From Limnomonas spitsbergensis (lineage: Eukaryota; Chlorophyta; Chlorophyceae; Chlamydomonadales): 64,000 nucleotides of DNA. Where the stretch lies: assembly GCA_037349105.1 (NCBI GenBank), contig JAYJMM010000123.1, positions 3,224,001 to 3,288,000 on the forward strand, written 5' to 3'. The notes below the pieces were generated by a model. It did not search any database. It saw only the letters and a list, made by a program, of their open reading frames with translations, and was not told the origin of the DNA. Shown here piece by piece: positions 40,728-52,819 of the stretch (positions within the stretch are counted from its first letter, which is position 1; each line of letters starts with the position of its first letter). A program made the translations under genes and the position numbers.

Positions 40728-43102
40728 GGCTGTCGGACATAGCCTACTGTCAGGCTGTCGGACATAGCCTACTGTCAGGCTGTCGGACATAGCCTACTGT
40801 CAGGCTGTCGGACATAGCCTACTGTCAGGCTGTCGGACATAGCCTACTGTCAGGCTGTCGGACATAGCCTACTGTCAGGCTGTCGGACATAGCCTACTGT
40901 CAGGCTGTCGGACATAGCCTACTGTCAGGCTGTCGGACATAGCCTACTGTCAGGCTGTCGGACATAGCCTACTGTCAGGCTGTCGGACATAGCCTACTGT
41001 CAGGCTGTCGGACATAGCCTACTGTCAGGCTGTCGGACATAGCCTACTGTCAGGCTGTCGGACATAGCCTACTGTCAGGCTGTCGGACATAGCCTACTGT
41101 CAGGCTGTCGGACATAGCCAACTGTCAGGCTGTCGGACATAGCCTACTGTCAGGCTGTCGGACATAGCCTACTGTCAGGCTGTCGGACATAGCCTACTGT
41201 CAGGCTGTCGGACATAGCCTACTGTCAGGCTGTCGGACATAGCCTACTGTCAGGCTGTCGGACATAGCCTACTGTCAGGCTGTCGGACATAGCCTACTGT
41301 CAGGCTGTCGGACATAGCCTACTGTCAGGCTGTCGGACATAGCCTACTGTCAGGCTGTCGGACATAGCCTACTGTCAGGCTGTCGGACATAGCCTACTGT
41401 CAGGCTGTCGGACATAGCCTACTGTCAGGCTGTCGGACATAGCCTACTGTCAGGCTGTCGGACATAGCCTACTGTCAGGCTGTCGGACATAGCCTACTGT
41501 CAGGCTGTCGGACATAGCCTACTGTCAGGCTGTCGGACATAGCCTACTGTCAGGCTGTCGGACATAGCCTACTGTCAGGCTGTCGGACATAGCCTACTGT
41601 CAGGCTGTCGGACATAGCCTACTGTCAGGCTGTCGGACATAGCCTACTGTCAGGCTGTCGGACATAGCCTACTGTCAGGCTGTCGGACATAGCCTACTGT
41701 CAGGCTGTCGGACATAGCCTAGTTTCAGGCTGTCGGACATAGCCTACTGTCAGGCTGTCGGACATAGCCTACTGTCAGGCTGTCGGACATAGCCTACTGT
41801 CAGGCTGTCGGACATAGCCTAGTTTCAGGCTGTCGGACATAGCCTACTGTCAGGCTGTCGGACATAGCCTACTGTCAGGCTGTCGGGCATAGCCTACTGT
41901 CAGGCTGTCGGACATAGCCTACTGTCAGGCTGTCGGACATAGCCTACTGTCAGGCTGTCGGACATAGCCTACTGTCAGGCTGTCGGACATAGCCTACTGT
42001 CAGGCTGTCGGACATAGCCTACTGTCAGGCTGTCGGACATAGCCTACTGTCAGGCTGTCGGACATAGCCTACTGTCAGGCTGTCGGACATAGCCTACTGT
42101 CAGGCTGTCGGACATAGCCTAGTTTCAGGCTGTCGGACATAGCCTACTGTCAGGCTGTCGGACATAGCCTACTGTCAGGCTGTCGGACATAGCCTACTGT
42201 CAGGCTGTCGGACATAGCCTAGTTTCAGGCTGTCGGACATAGCCTACTGTCAGGCTGTCGGACATAGCCTACTGTCAGGCTGTCGGACATAGCCTACTGT
42301 CAGGCTGTCGGACATAGCCTAGTTTCAGGCTGTCGGACATAGCCTACTGTCAGGCTGTCGGACATAGCCTACTGTCAGGCTGTCGGACATAGCCTACTGT
42401 CAGGCTGTCGGACATAGCCTACTGTCAGGCTGTCGGACATAGCCTACTGTCAGGCTGTCGGACATAGCCTACTGTCAGGCTGTCGGACATAGCCTACTGT
42501 CAGGCTGTCGGACATAGCCTACTGTCAGGCTGTCGGACATAGCCTACTGTCAGGCTGTCGGACATAGCCTACTGTCAGGCTGTCGGACATAGCCTACTGT
42601 CAGGCTGTCGGACATAGCCTACTGTCAGGCTGTCGGACATAGCCTACTGTCAGGCTGTCGGACATAGCCTACTGTCAGGCTGTCGGACATAGCCTACTGT
42701 CAGGCTGTCGGACATAGCCTACTGTCAGGCTGTCGGACATAGCCTACTGTCAGGCTGTCGGACATAGCCTACTGTCAGGCTGTCGGACATAGCCTACTGT
42801 CAGGCTGTCGGACATAGCCTACTGTCAGGCTGTCGGACATAGCCTACTGTCAGGCTGTCGGACATAGCCTACTGTCAGGCTGTCGGACATAGCCTACTGT
42901 CAGGCTGTCGGACATAGCCTACTGTCAGGCTGTCGGACATAGCCTACTGTCAGGCTGTCGGACATAGCCTACTGTCAGGCTGTCGGACATAGCCTACTGT
43001 CAGGCTGTCGGACATAGCCTAGTTTCAGGCTGTCGGACATAGCCTACTGTCAGGCTGTCGGACATAGCCTACTGTCAGGCTGTCGGACATAGCCTAGTTT
43101 CA
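40728..43102 (+). repeat. 25-bp minisatellite, 95 units, copy 2
   Basis: Same length and same variant units as 31376-33750: CCAAC at about 41119, the TCGGGCATAG unit at about 41885, and TAGTTTCA units at matching positions. Conservation of a fast-changing array shows the duplication is very recent, or is an assembly effect. Confidence 0.97.
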
Positions 43103-44741
43103 GCAAGTACGTGCACCCACACTGTTTTGTGAGAACCAGTACCGTATCTGGCAGCTTTGTGATAATCCCATTGCAGCTCTGGGGGTGATCCGTCGCCTAG
43201 TTGAGGTTTTGCATGATGCCAGTGTGGTTTTCTTATCAAACGTTTCGTCAGTGCTTGAAATGGTTATTTGGTACTGAGGTAGGTGTCCCGCACACCCACT
43301 GGGCGCTTGACGGGCTTCCAATCTGAAAACCTTTAACCGAATGCAGCTTGGTCAATTGCGCCACTCCTTCCCACGTAACCACGTTCGACAGGTCTGCATG
43401 CTGCATTAACTTGCTTTCCATGCCTTTATTTACCTATACTAGCAAGACATCCAGTGCGCAGCTTCAGCCGACCTGGTTATCTTTTGGTCTTTGAGATCAA
43501 CATTCGTAACAGTCATTTACCGTTTGGTCCAAACCAGTCAACAGTAAAATCCGATGGGGAGGCCAAGAGTATACTTACGCACTCTATCCTTCAACGTTGT
43601 AAAGCTTGATGAGAGCATTTCAAATCTGGGAGTTTAACGATTGTTGCCCAGGGTGTGGGGTGCAATGATAGGGTTCAATTTTGTATGGGGGGAGGAAGGA
43701 GGTTATGAACCCCTCTGCCCCCCCTCCTTCCTCGGCCAATCAGTGAAATTCCCTGATAGTCACCGCTAGAGCCAGATCATGTCGGATCGTGCCTTGAATC
43801 CTAGAGCACGAGTTGTATTTATGGATTGACTGTCAAACACTTTTGCATCTCTCAGGAAAGAGCAGTGACAGGCACCTGCTGATGGCCAGAGTGCCACACA
43901 ACACTACTAACATGGAGCAGTGGAGCACGTGGTTCATTGAATGGCAACACGTTATTCAGAGTGGATTTTAGCTATACCTTGGCTGTGTCTGTGGTGGTGT
44001 GCCTTGGTTGTTATTTTCCGTCCCGGCATGTAGGGGTATATTTGTTAAATATAAAAAGGTCAAAGCTGCATGTGGTCCAGGCGGAAAAACCTAACCTTTG
44101 CACGTTACAATTACCAGGATTTGCTGAAGTAGTTTGTAGCCTACTACGTAAGGCACTGGTGGTCGTCCGTCCATATTTTTTGTCACAGCGCCCGTGCATC
44201 CACACAACAGCCTTTGAGCTAGAAGTATGTGGACTAACGTGGGCATTGCCATAAATAATGTGAATTTTTTGTAACGTTTTACAGACGAGCGAGGCTTCAC
44301 CCCTGGGCTTCACATTTAAGGCAGGGGATGAGAGCCCATAAATGCTACGAGCACAAAATAAACTACAGCAGTGAGCGAAAAAACCTGTCCCCCCTGGGCA
44401 AGCAACCAAAACACAACCGCTAGCAAATGGGGTGGGAATGAACCCCATAGTGCAGAAGATAAGCTCCAATCACAATATATGACATGGGAGCAAAAGTGAA
44501 TTTGAGCGCCGCCTACGAAATAAAAAGGGGGGGGAAATGTTAATACCAGTTCGAGACTACAATCCTTTTTCTTTATGCATTGAAAGATAAAGGAATCCAT
44601 ATTCCTTAAAAAATAGGCTTAAACCAAGCATTTATCTTTTGCACCTGTACATTCACTTACTGATCCATGACCACATCAGCATCCATTTAAACAATCTGGG
44701 AATGAAGGTTGAATAGATGGCAAAGGTCAATAACGTGACAC
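43103..44741. other. Non-coding stretch between minisatellite and LINE (copy 2)
   Basis: Copy of 33751-35389. The same unsupported open frames recur because the DNA is duplicated. Nothing further is seen. Confidence 0.5.
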
Positions 44742-46075
44742 CTCTGGGCCCGCTCAAAGCTCGGCCGCATGGGCGCCCAACTGTTCAGAAGGGAGAAAAC
44801 AAGAAATTAAAAGGAAGAAGGGGGGGAAGGAACAAAAGGAGAGGCCGGGAAGGCAAAGAAGACCAAGTCCGACACCTGAGTTCAACTAGAGACTAGCCCT
44901 CAACAAAGCCTCTAAGAAAAGAAAAGTCCACAAAAGCAAGCTTATCCCACCCCTGCTTGGCCGCGAGGGCGCCCCACTGATCAGAAGGGAGAAGAGAAGA
45001 AACTAAAAAGGGGGCAAACAACAAAAAAATGACCGAAAGGGAAGGCCGGAAAGGCAAATGACACCTGCACCTCAGAATCCCTAGAGACTAACCCTCATCA
45101 AAGCCCTCAGCACAGTCCACAAAAGCAAGTGCAACCCGCCCCAGCTCAGCCTGGTGCAGCTAGTGGAAGTTAGTGGCAGCGCCCGGAGGACCTGCCCACC
45201 CCCGCTCCCGTAACTGCTCCCTGACACTAGGGCACTGGAAGCACACATGTAGCGCATCCTCCACCTGCTCGCTATCCCCCCGTGCCCAACACCGCTGGCA
45301 GCAGCGTGCCTCTCGCCGCTGACCGTTGCGCCGTCCTCTGGTATCAGCCGTGCTGATCGCGCCGAGCCGCAGTCGCATTATGCGCACACAAGCACACTCC
45401 CTCTGGCTAGTGCGGCTCTTGGCTTGCGCCAGCACGGCACCCGTCGTGGACTGGAACCAGGCGCGGTAGGTCGCCGCAGATCTGTGCTCGGTGGTAGGGG
45501 CCCTGGGGTCCCCACCGCCGCTTGCGTCCAGCCGTGCTTACTCGTAGGCTGCATCAACGAGTGCCAACACCTCTGTGACGGGTATGCGCCGTAGGGCAGC
45601 TGCTGCCTCGCGCAAGGTGGGCGTGGCTGCCCTCCGCTCCAGCTCCTCTAATGCACCCAGCAGATCAGAGTACCAGGTGCCGCCGCCAGTGCCCTGGCTG
45701 ACTGCAAGCTGCATATCTGCTGCCATGGGTTCAGCCATGAGAGGGCTGTATTGCTGTGCCGCCGGTGCCACCGCTGCATTGTAGAAGTGGAGGATATGGG
45801 TCCACCAGTCTCGCTGCAGTGGCTGGAGCTGCAGCTTTCTCAGGACTCCCCAACTGGCGGCTGATGCAGGTAGCCCCGCAGCCTGGCGTAGGTGCTGAAG
45901 CAAGCTGGACTGCATTTTGCTGGAGAGTCGTTGCCGCAGCCGAAGGTGGCAGGTGGCCCACACCACGTCGCCGTAGTTGGCCGCAGTTGGTGCGTACACA
46001 GCTGCCAACCTGATGCGCCTTAGGCCCACCTTGGCTGCCATGCGGAGAACGCGGTGCAAAGGTATAAGCATCAGT
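44742..46075 (-). mobile_element. 5'-truncated LINE (non-LTR retrotransposon), post-RT region and 3' UTR
   Basis: On the minus strand, 46071-45538 encodes 177 residues like the segment following reverse transcriptase in LINE ORF2: LRRIRLAAVYAPTAANYGDVVW (K-AL..YG-.-W type), LLQHLRQAAGLPASAASW, LRKLQLQPLQRDWWTHIL. A second frame, 45435-45160, carries the zinc knuckle CQRCWARGDSEQVEDALHVC, then CPSVREQLRERG. The frame break between the two shows it is inactive. The 3' UTR with ~185-bp repeats extends down to about 44742. The reverse transcriptase and endonuclease are absent, as expected of 5'-truncated insertion. The duplication breakpoint (45207-45210) lies just 3' of the zinc-knuckle ORF. Confidence 0.75.
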
Positions 46076-47931
46076 CAAACGGGCAGTAAATCTAGTGTCA
46101 TTTAGTTCCCTACATCAAAGATTGCAGCATTTGCAGAACCTCACTAGGAGGCACTCAAGGTTTGTCAAAAAGGGCCATCTCAACATTCAGCCAAGGTGAC
46201 CCCATTGGATACCGGGCTACAGCAAAATTAACCTTGGGCCTCCTGAAATTGAACCAGAATGTCTCTATCACATTATTACCTGTAACCTGTCGCCATTTCA
46301 TGCACTTCGATCACTAAGAGCACCGCATATTCTAAGTGAGGTATATAGTACGTTACGACAGAGACGTACGCGGCATGTCCCTGAAAACTTTGGGCAGCCA
46401 TTGGATCCTTATTGAACTCAGACCAAATCAACAGTCAGGGAATGCTATCATCTTGGAAATCATCTGGCAGTTCCAGGAAATCCTGGAAGTTAACTCTGGT
46501 AACCCCACAGAGAAATGCTTGCTATTTTTAGATTTGGCCCCAGGGAAAAGACGCATGATGGACGTATGCAATACCACCACCAGTCGTACTCAAACTAATG
46601 ATATGGGCATTCACTGTATGATAAAATAGGGGGGCAGGTCATGACAACCACAACACCCCATTGACCATTTCCCGCCATACCGCAGTGGATTTTCGATGGT
46701 GATTCAGCATCAGTGAAATATTGCTCACATCCCCAAGGGCAACCCGATGAGAAGCTCACCATAGAAATAAACAAGAACGTTCCAAACTGAGGTGTGAAAT
46801 ATTAAGAATTAAATGAGAAGTGCCCGCGGTGGGAAAAAACGAAACCAGTGGAAAATAATATTTCACATCACTCACACAACTGATAGATGTGAGAGATGTG
46901 AAAGCATCATACTCTGTTCACACAGATTACCTACTAACTGATGCCTAGCATGGGATTTCACTTTGAAAGCCCCCACCACGCACCACTGTTTCATTCAGGT
47001 TGATTCAGCTGCAACCCTTCCTTTGGCTGGCAGGGTTTGGTGCAGCAAGCCATATTGGCCTCTTGGGCCGCAGGCCGCAGCTTATATCCCAATCGGCCCA
47101 GTGGTGGCCGCCCGGCAGCCCCTCGAAGGTAGTATGTCCTAAGTGTGATTAGGGAGTAGAAGGCAAGGAATGAGGCAGAGGGAGAAGCAACATACTACCC
47201 ATCTCGCAGAGGCCAAGGGATCAGAACAGATCAGTAGGGTTCAGAGCTGCATCTGTGCCACATTTTCACATACCAACGACACGAAACGTGCCAGTCCTGT
47301 CATTTCCACCCATGCAGCGTGCTACTAGCCCTGCCCTTCGCTTTTGCCAATGGGGACAGCAACACAGAGCACAATTCCCAAGGTACTCCCAGCCATGTAA
47401 AATCTTGCAGTTGTTGTTCCATTGGCACATCGGCACTCTTGGGACTGATTAATCTCTCTACAGACAACCAACCTGTACCTGGGACATAAGCTCTGATGCA
47501 GGTGCATACAGGTACTCAGGCAATTTTAGAGACAGGATCTCATCCACTGACGTTACTTACTTTTGATGATCTTGACGGGGGTTGCTCTCCGAGAAGTTGC
47601 CTTCCTAGGAGCTCTTAAACTATGGCGTTGCACTGCTCGTGGCGCAACGCAAGCATGGCTTTGCACCAGGATGCATGAGATGATGTTCATGAGGCAGATG
47701 ACTGAGCCATGCTACCACACCTTCCCGTATGTAGCACACCTGCAATCATGTGATACGCAATACTCGAGGAGTAGACCCCATCCTGTCATCCTCCTGCTCC
47801 ACTCCAGCCTGGATCTGGCTGGCCAGGTCATTTTCCCTGAGGAGGAGGTTTATTGTTTCGGAGCCATTTCGAATATCAGACAAATTCTAAAGACTCCTCA
47901 ATGTGCCAAGCCGTAATATATCCAATCGGAA
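46076..47931. other. Intergenic region upstream of the PfkB kinase
   Basis: No convincing gene. The open frame at 46336-46629 has no family motif. It includes one copy of the dispersed repeat (47005-47130). The last few hundred bases must hold the PfkB promoter; no clear TATA box was seen. Confidence 0.45.
47005..47130 (-). repeat. Dispersed SINE/MITE-like repeat, inverted copy
   Basis: It reads TTGATTCAGCTGCAACCC, then TTTGGTGCAGCAAGCCATAT, then GGGCCGCAGGCCGCAGC, then ATCGGCCCAGTGGTGGCCGC. This is the inverse of the block order at 49930-50075 (TTGATGTAGCTGAATTGTGG at the tail). Confidence 0.55.
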
Positions 47932-50900
47932 ATGAAAGCCCTGCATCAGAGATGCGCGGGGCGGTTGCAAGCAAGTAGGAAGCATATTAGGCCACATGGA
48001 TGCGTTCGCATCGGCTCTGGCAGTGCCCGTGGGGGCGTCGATGTGGTTGCCCTCGGCAATATTTGCCTGGACGTGATCGTGCCCGTTGACGAATTTCCTC
48101 CGAGCGGCAGTCGAAGGCAACTGCTCGAACAACTGACGAAGTCACCACCCAGCCAAGAGGCCTGGGAGGTCGGTGGGAGTTGCAATTTTATGATTGCCGC
48201 GGCACGCCTGGGTATGTCCGTGGGGTCGGTCGGCGTCGTGGGGCAGGACGTTTATGGCCGATTTTTGGACAAGATCCTTCAGGTGCGCCCTGTCCATCAT
48301 CTTCATACGCTGCAAGACCACAGCACATCTTGCAGTTATAGATTCTGATGTATCAGAATCATGTGATAATGAAGCATTGCCATGCGTGACAGCCATGCCC
48401 CCTGATGGCCCTTCTTCCAGCCTATGCGCCCCAAGCCATGCAGTGTCTTGCGGGCATGCCCCCTGGTGGCCCATCTTCCAGCCTATGTGCGCGCATACCC
48501 CCTAGCGGCCCTTATTCCCGCCTATGTGCCCCCATGAGCATGTGATCATGAAGCACTGCCATGCGTGACAGCCATGCGGTGTCCTGCACGCATGCCCCCT
48601 GGCGGCCCTTCTTCCAGCCTATGTGCGCACCGTTGCTATGCAAGCAGCCATGGCCATCCCCCATGGTATCCCTCTATTCCATCTTCCTGCATCCCAACGC
48701 CACGCAGGCAGAGTTTGTTGCTCACAATCAGGATGTTGCGCCTGATATGGACGGCAGGACTGGGAGCACATTGCTCTGTTTTGTCTTGGTGGATCCGAAA
48801 TCCAATCATGAGTTCTGCTCGAGCTATGACTTTGGACCTTGGCCACTTCTAGAAGGCATCACTTCCATCCCGGAGCACTCCCTTGAGGTGCGGTGCACTG
48901 CTTCTTTTAGCGCAAGTCAGCTACAATTCAGCTGCATCATGGCCTGTGGCTGACAAAGTCTGGTGCAGCAAGCACTGTTGCTTGGGCAACAAGGCCGCAG
49001 GCTGGTCAAGGTCTTACACGTGGTTTGACATGCAAGAAGGTAAACCCTGGCACAGTGGTTGTGGTGCGCGCTCAGTCCTTGTGATGAAGACAAGTGCTGC
49101 TCTATTGATTCTATCGTGCCTCATAGTATCAGCCCACCTTTGGAGGGCTTCGTGGCCACCATTGGGCTGATTGGGACTAAACCGGTGTGCGGAGCAACAG
49201 GGAATGCTGCCCAAGTAGAAGAGAGGCTTTCTGGCCAAGGCATCTGAAATGGATGCATTGCTTGAATCTTGGAGCATCCTAAACACTTTTTACCTGATAC
49301 GGACAGGCACCACATTATTATAAGAGAGGTATTCTAGACAGAGCATCCTGTCTGGCCATGGACCTCGTGGGTCTCAGATTTGACCCCCCCCGCCCCCCCT
49401 GACTGACGACGTAACACGTGGGTCTCGAATTTAAAACATTTGAATTTGAATCCGCCCCGCCTGACCTGTGCAGAGGCTGCGAGAGGCAAAGGCTGTCCTC
49501 ACAAACGGATTCGTATTTGATGAGATCCCCCTCGACATTGTACAGACGGCGTGCAAGGCAGCAATAGGCAGCGGCGCAGCTGTCTTCTTTGATCCAGGTA
49601 GGGTAGGGGTCCTTCATACCTGTGTAGGGACTTGCGTTGTGGGGCCCTTAGATCTTGTGCCAGGTTGTTTTACCCAAAAGCCTTTTTGTGTGGGGGCCAG
49701 CTGTTGCTCCGATGTTGTCTTGTGGACAGAGAATTACTTCGGGAAATTTAACCCTGGGAAATAGTGATGGGCTCTCAACACAAAAGTGCCTGATGCCACA
49801 GCCAACTTCGTCTTCACGGTTTCTGTAATGTTCATGTGTCTTATGCACCCATGCGTTTGCTGCCCCCTTTCTAGCGAGTTCACCTGGTGCTAGTGATCAT
49901 GTGCCTGTGATCATCTTAGTGCGCGCAATACCACTTTTGGGCGGCTGCCGGGCGGCCTCTGCTGGGTCCATTAGGACCAAGCCTTGACCGGCCTTCAGTC
50001 TGTGGTCCAAGCAGCAGGGTTTGCTGCCCCACGCCCCTTGGTGGTAGGCCTTGATGTAGCTGAATTGTGGCTGAATTACACAAACTATACAGTGTACATG
50101 AGTCATGAGAGTTAGCCTTTGGGGATGGGCTGAGTCGGTGATGCACACAGACTTAAGCAACCTGCTCGTCCCTTCCCTTCCCATTCTGGAGGCCCTAACC
50201 GGCAGCCTCTCTTGAGCAGCTGCCTCCTTGCGAACCTGCCTCCTTCCCCTTGTCCACCTGCCAGGCCCAAGGTGTCACACCATGCTGGAGGGTCACCGAC
50301 AACAAGCCCTCACCGCAATCTTGGACCTTTCGGACGTCATCCTCATGACCGAGGTGAGCAACTCCTGTATCTCCCTCTTATGAAGTGCCTACTCTGTGTC
50401 CTGTTTGCTTAAGATAATTGTCTTCGTGAATTATAGCGGAATTATAGACACAATCTCACAAACATTTGTTTTAAATCCCTAAAATGAAACTGTTGACGTA
50501 GGTGGGCAAGGGTGTAGGCACAGTTCTCATGTGCCTCTTGGTACCCTATGGACTGCAGAAAAATTGATATAGCAAAATATACTGGAAAGTGCACTGAGCA
50601 GCAAGGGTCAGGCTGGTTGGTCTTAATCTATAGCCTGGTCTGCTGACCAGAACCACAGGGACGCAGCTGTTGGCTCCTGCCTGCCTCTTCTGGGGCCTCA
50701 CCGTGCAGACTTGAAATGACCTGAACACACAATTTTCATCCTCCTAATCTCGCATGTGGTGGCATTGGTGTGTGATTACGGGCATGCTGTTGCCCCTGCT
50801 TGTCACCGGACTGTAGATTTGATTTGCATCCCCTCGGGTGTGAAAACATGATTTCTTCTAATTCTGCCCTCAGGGTAAACTTTCAATTCCAAACACTCAA

Positions 50901-52819
50901 TTTCTGACTGGAAACTGGTGCTGACAATTAATTATTAGTATAAATATGTATTCCTCTATACCAAACAACGTTTATCATATGAGGGAGGGCAAAGCAAATC
51001 TACAGTATGTTAAATTAAATTTAAACTGTGAAGTCTCCACGGTTTTCAGTCCATCATATGATTTTTTGAATATTGGCTGGGCACCTGGGATGACCTGAGG
51101 TGGGCTCCTCCTGTGTGGCTGCATTTTCCAGTCCTTAAATAGACACACTTTAACACACCAATAGGTTGCCGATTTATACATTTTTTCTCTTACCTCGTGC
51201 GGTATGTCATGTGCTCATGTCCTTGGCAAATCCTTGTGGGCATGCTGGTGCCCCTGCCTGCAGCCTTGTGGTACCTGGAGTGTAAACTAGCTGAAGTCCA
51301 CACATTTGTTCGAATGCTGATTGTGCTACTCGAATGAGCTGACATGGGCGCTTCCTTTGAATTTCCACCATTGTCTGTTTTTAGTGCTGCAGCTGCTGTT
51401 CAGCAACACCACGACCTGCGGCTGGGAGGATCAGGTATAGCAAGTCCTGCTGCTTGGACCTCCAGGCGTAGGACGGTCAAATTTCGGTCCTCTGTCGTAG
51501 CTGCCCAACGGCATGCCATAGCTAGTCTGTTGAGCAATTAAACACAAACTGAACCAACAGCACTGCTTGTCTTGGCATTGACTCCTATCTTGCAGGAGGA
51601 GGCAGTCATCATAACGGGCCATACCGACCCAGACCTTGCTGCACAACACATCCTGGCACGGCCCGGGGCTCGCACACAGTGGTGTGTCGTAAAGCTTGGC
51701 AAGGAAGGCTCGTTGCTGCGGAGCAAGGAGGAAGGGCGCACATACCGGATGCCGGGGATTCAGGTTTGTATCTGCACTAGTTTCACACTTGTTTCAGCAT
51801 CTGCCCTACACTGCAGTAGCCAAGTAAGAGGGATAAGGGTGGTGTGGCGTGGAGCATGGTTGTGATCTGGGACTTGGGTGGCAACGATGCAATTGAAGGG
51901 TGTGTCCCTATTTTGCCCGCAAAGGGACGTGTTTTTCCTCCTGCCCGGCTCACCCCACTCACGAGAAAAGGACAGCAGGCAGCCAGTTCCGCAACTGGGT
52001 CCTGTTTTCTCAAGCCCATACCACACAAACTCTGATATGTGTGACTGCCTCTTGCAATGTAGTTGGCTCCTGACGAGGTGCAAGACACAGTTGGGTGCGG
52101 CGACAGCTTCGCCAGCGCCATTGTGCTCGGCTATATCAACAAACACTCCATACCATCCACCCTGATGCTCGCCAACGCTGTCGGTGCGGCCACGGCCACG
52201 GGTAGAGGAGCGGGGCGGAATGTCGCGACTGTTGACAAGGTAGGGAGAAATGCAGCAGCGTCCTCGGGCCAGGAGGGGATGAGAGCAGGGTGTGTAGCCA
52301 CATGCTTATTTGAGGGTGCTTCAGCTAATTTAAAGCTACATGACGTCCTACCACCAGGAGGGCCACATGCAGCAATCCCCACCAGCTAAAAAGCCCACGG
52401 CCGGTCAAAGTTTGGTCCTCACAGGTCCAATTGTGGCCTCACAGAGGCCCGAAGGTGGTGTGGCGCAGTAAAATAAACTATTAGCTATCTGTGCCAATTG
52501 GATGATCTTCAAAGCTCCAGGAAGGCGCAGGACACGAGCTTCATGTACTTACCAGGGCCGAAAACTGATCCTTAGGCTGATGCAGCACAGCAGTCGAGCT
52601 CTGTGCAGCTGCTGAAATATGGCTTCGGTAAATTGAGAAAGACATGCCAACATGCCCATCTTACATGCCTGTACCCCCCCGCTGGCCTTCCAGGTGCAGA
52701 TGCTACTGAGCCGAGCATCCGTGCAGGCTCCTGAGCAGGGGGCATGTGTAGATCAAGCAGTTGCCGACCTAGTGGCCTCCCTTCAAGGGGGTCTAGAGCG
52801 ACGAGTGGGACAGATGTAA
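47932..52819 (+). CDS. PfkB-family (ribokinase-like) carbohydrate/nucleoside kinase
   Basis: ATP-dependent kinase of the ribokinase fold; the substrate cannot be told from sequence. Exons: 47932-48282, 48708-48887, 49474-49597, 50265-50353, 51596-51763, 52063-52239, 52694-52819. Phases agree, 404 residues. The first ~35 residues are basic with no acidic residue, possibly an organelle presequence. Start of fold: VDVVALGNICLDVIVPVDEFP. First PfkB signature: GGSCNFMIAAARLGMSVGSVG. Middle: VFFDPGPR, then LDLSDVILMTE, then WCVVKLGKEGS. Second signature: DTVGCGDSFASAIVLGY, with catalytic base Asp318 and anion-hole GCG. NAVGAATATGRGAGRNVATVDK follows. The pattern (RRQ..ELTKSPP, DTVGCGDSF, GAGRNVAT) matches a plant PfkB subgroup of unassigned substrate. 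A few residues may be missing at the exon 1/2 join. Confidence 0.9.
48355..48645 (+). repeat. Degenerate two-level tandem repeat in PfkB intron 1
   Basis: Short units such as CCCCCTGGTGGCCCATCTTC, then CAGCCTATGTGCGC, occur near 48408, 48460, 48498 and 48596. A longer unit, ATGAAGCATTGCCATGCGTG, then ACAGCCATGC (48367), recurs about 181 bp later (48548). Each short unit carries an acceptor-like TTCCAG. The true acceptor used for exon 2 is at 48707. Confidence 0.7.
48905..49020 (-). repeat. Dispersed SINE/MITE-like repeat, inverted copy in PfkB intron 2
   Basis: Blocks: CAGCTACAATTCAGCTGCAT, TCTGGTGCAGCAAGCACTG, GGCCGCAGGCTGGTCAAGGT. The family tail, middle and core appear in inverse order. 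Confidence 0.55.
49130..49260 (+). repeat. Dispersed SINE/MITE-like repeat, direct copy in PfkB intron 2
   Basis: It reads GGCCACCATTGGGCTGATTG, then GGACTAAACCGGTGTGCGG, then CAACAGGGAATGCTGCCC. This is more diverged than the other copies and inverse to the copy 150 bp upstream, so the two could pair in the pre-mRNA. Confidence 0.4.
49930..50080 (+). repeat. Dispersed SINE/MITE-like repeat, best-preserved direct copy (PfkB intron 3)
   Basis: Order: GCCGGGCGGCCTCTGCTGGG, CATTAGGACCAAGCCTTGAC, CGGCCTTCAGTCTGTGGTCC, AAGCAGCAGGGTTTGCTGCC, TTGATGTAGCTGAATTGTGG. It is used here as the reference for block order. No Pol III boxes or clear terminal repeats were recognised. Confidence 0.6.

Larger units (their letters stand above)
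35855..45206. repeat. 9,352-bp tandem segmental duplication, copy 2
   Basis: Direct copy of 26503-35854. Past 45206-45210 the sequence continues into the rest of the LINE coding region, so this copy keeps the original right flank, while copy 1 keeps the original left flank (the complete RETICULATA gene). Confidence 0.95.
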
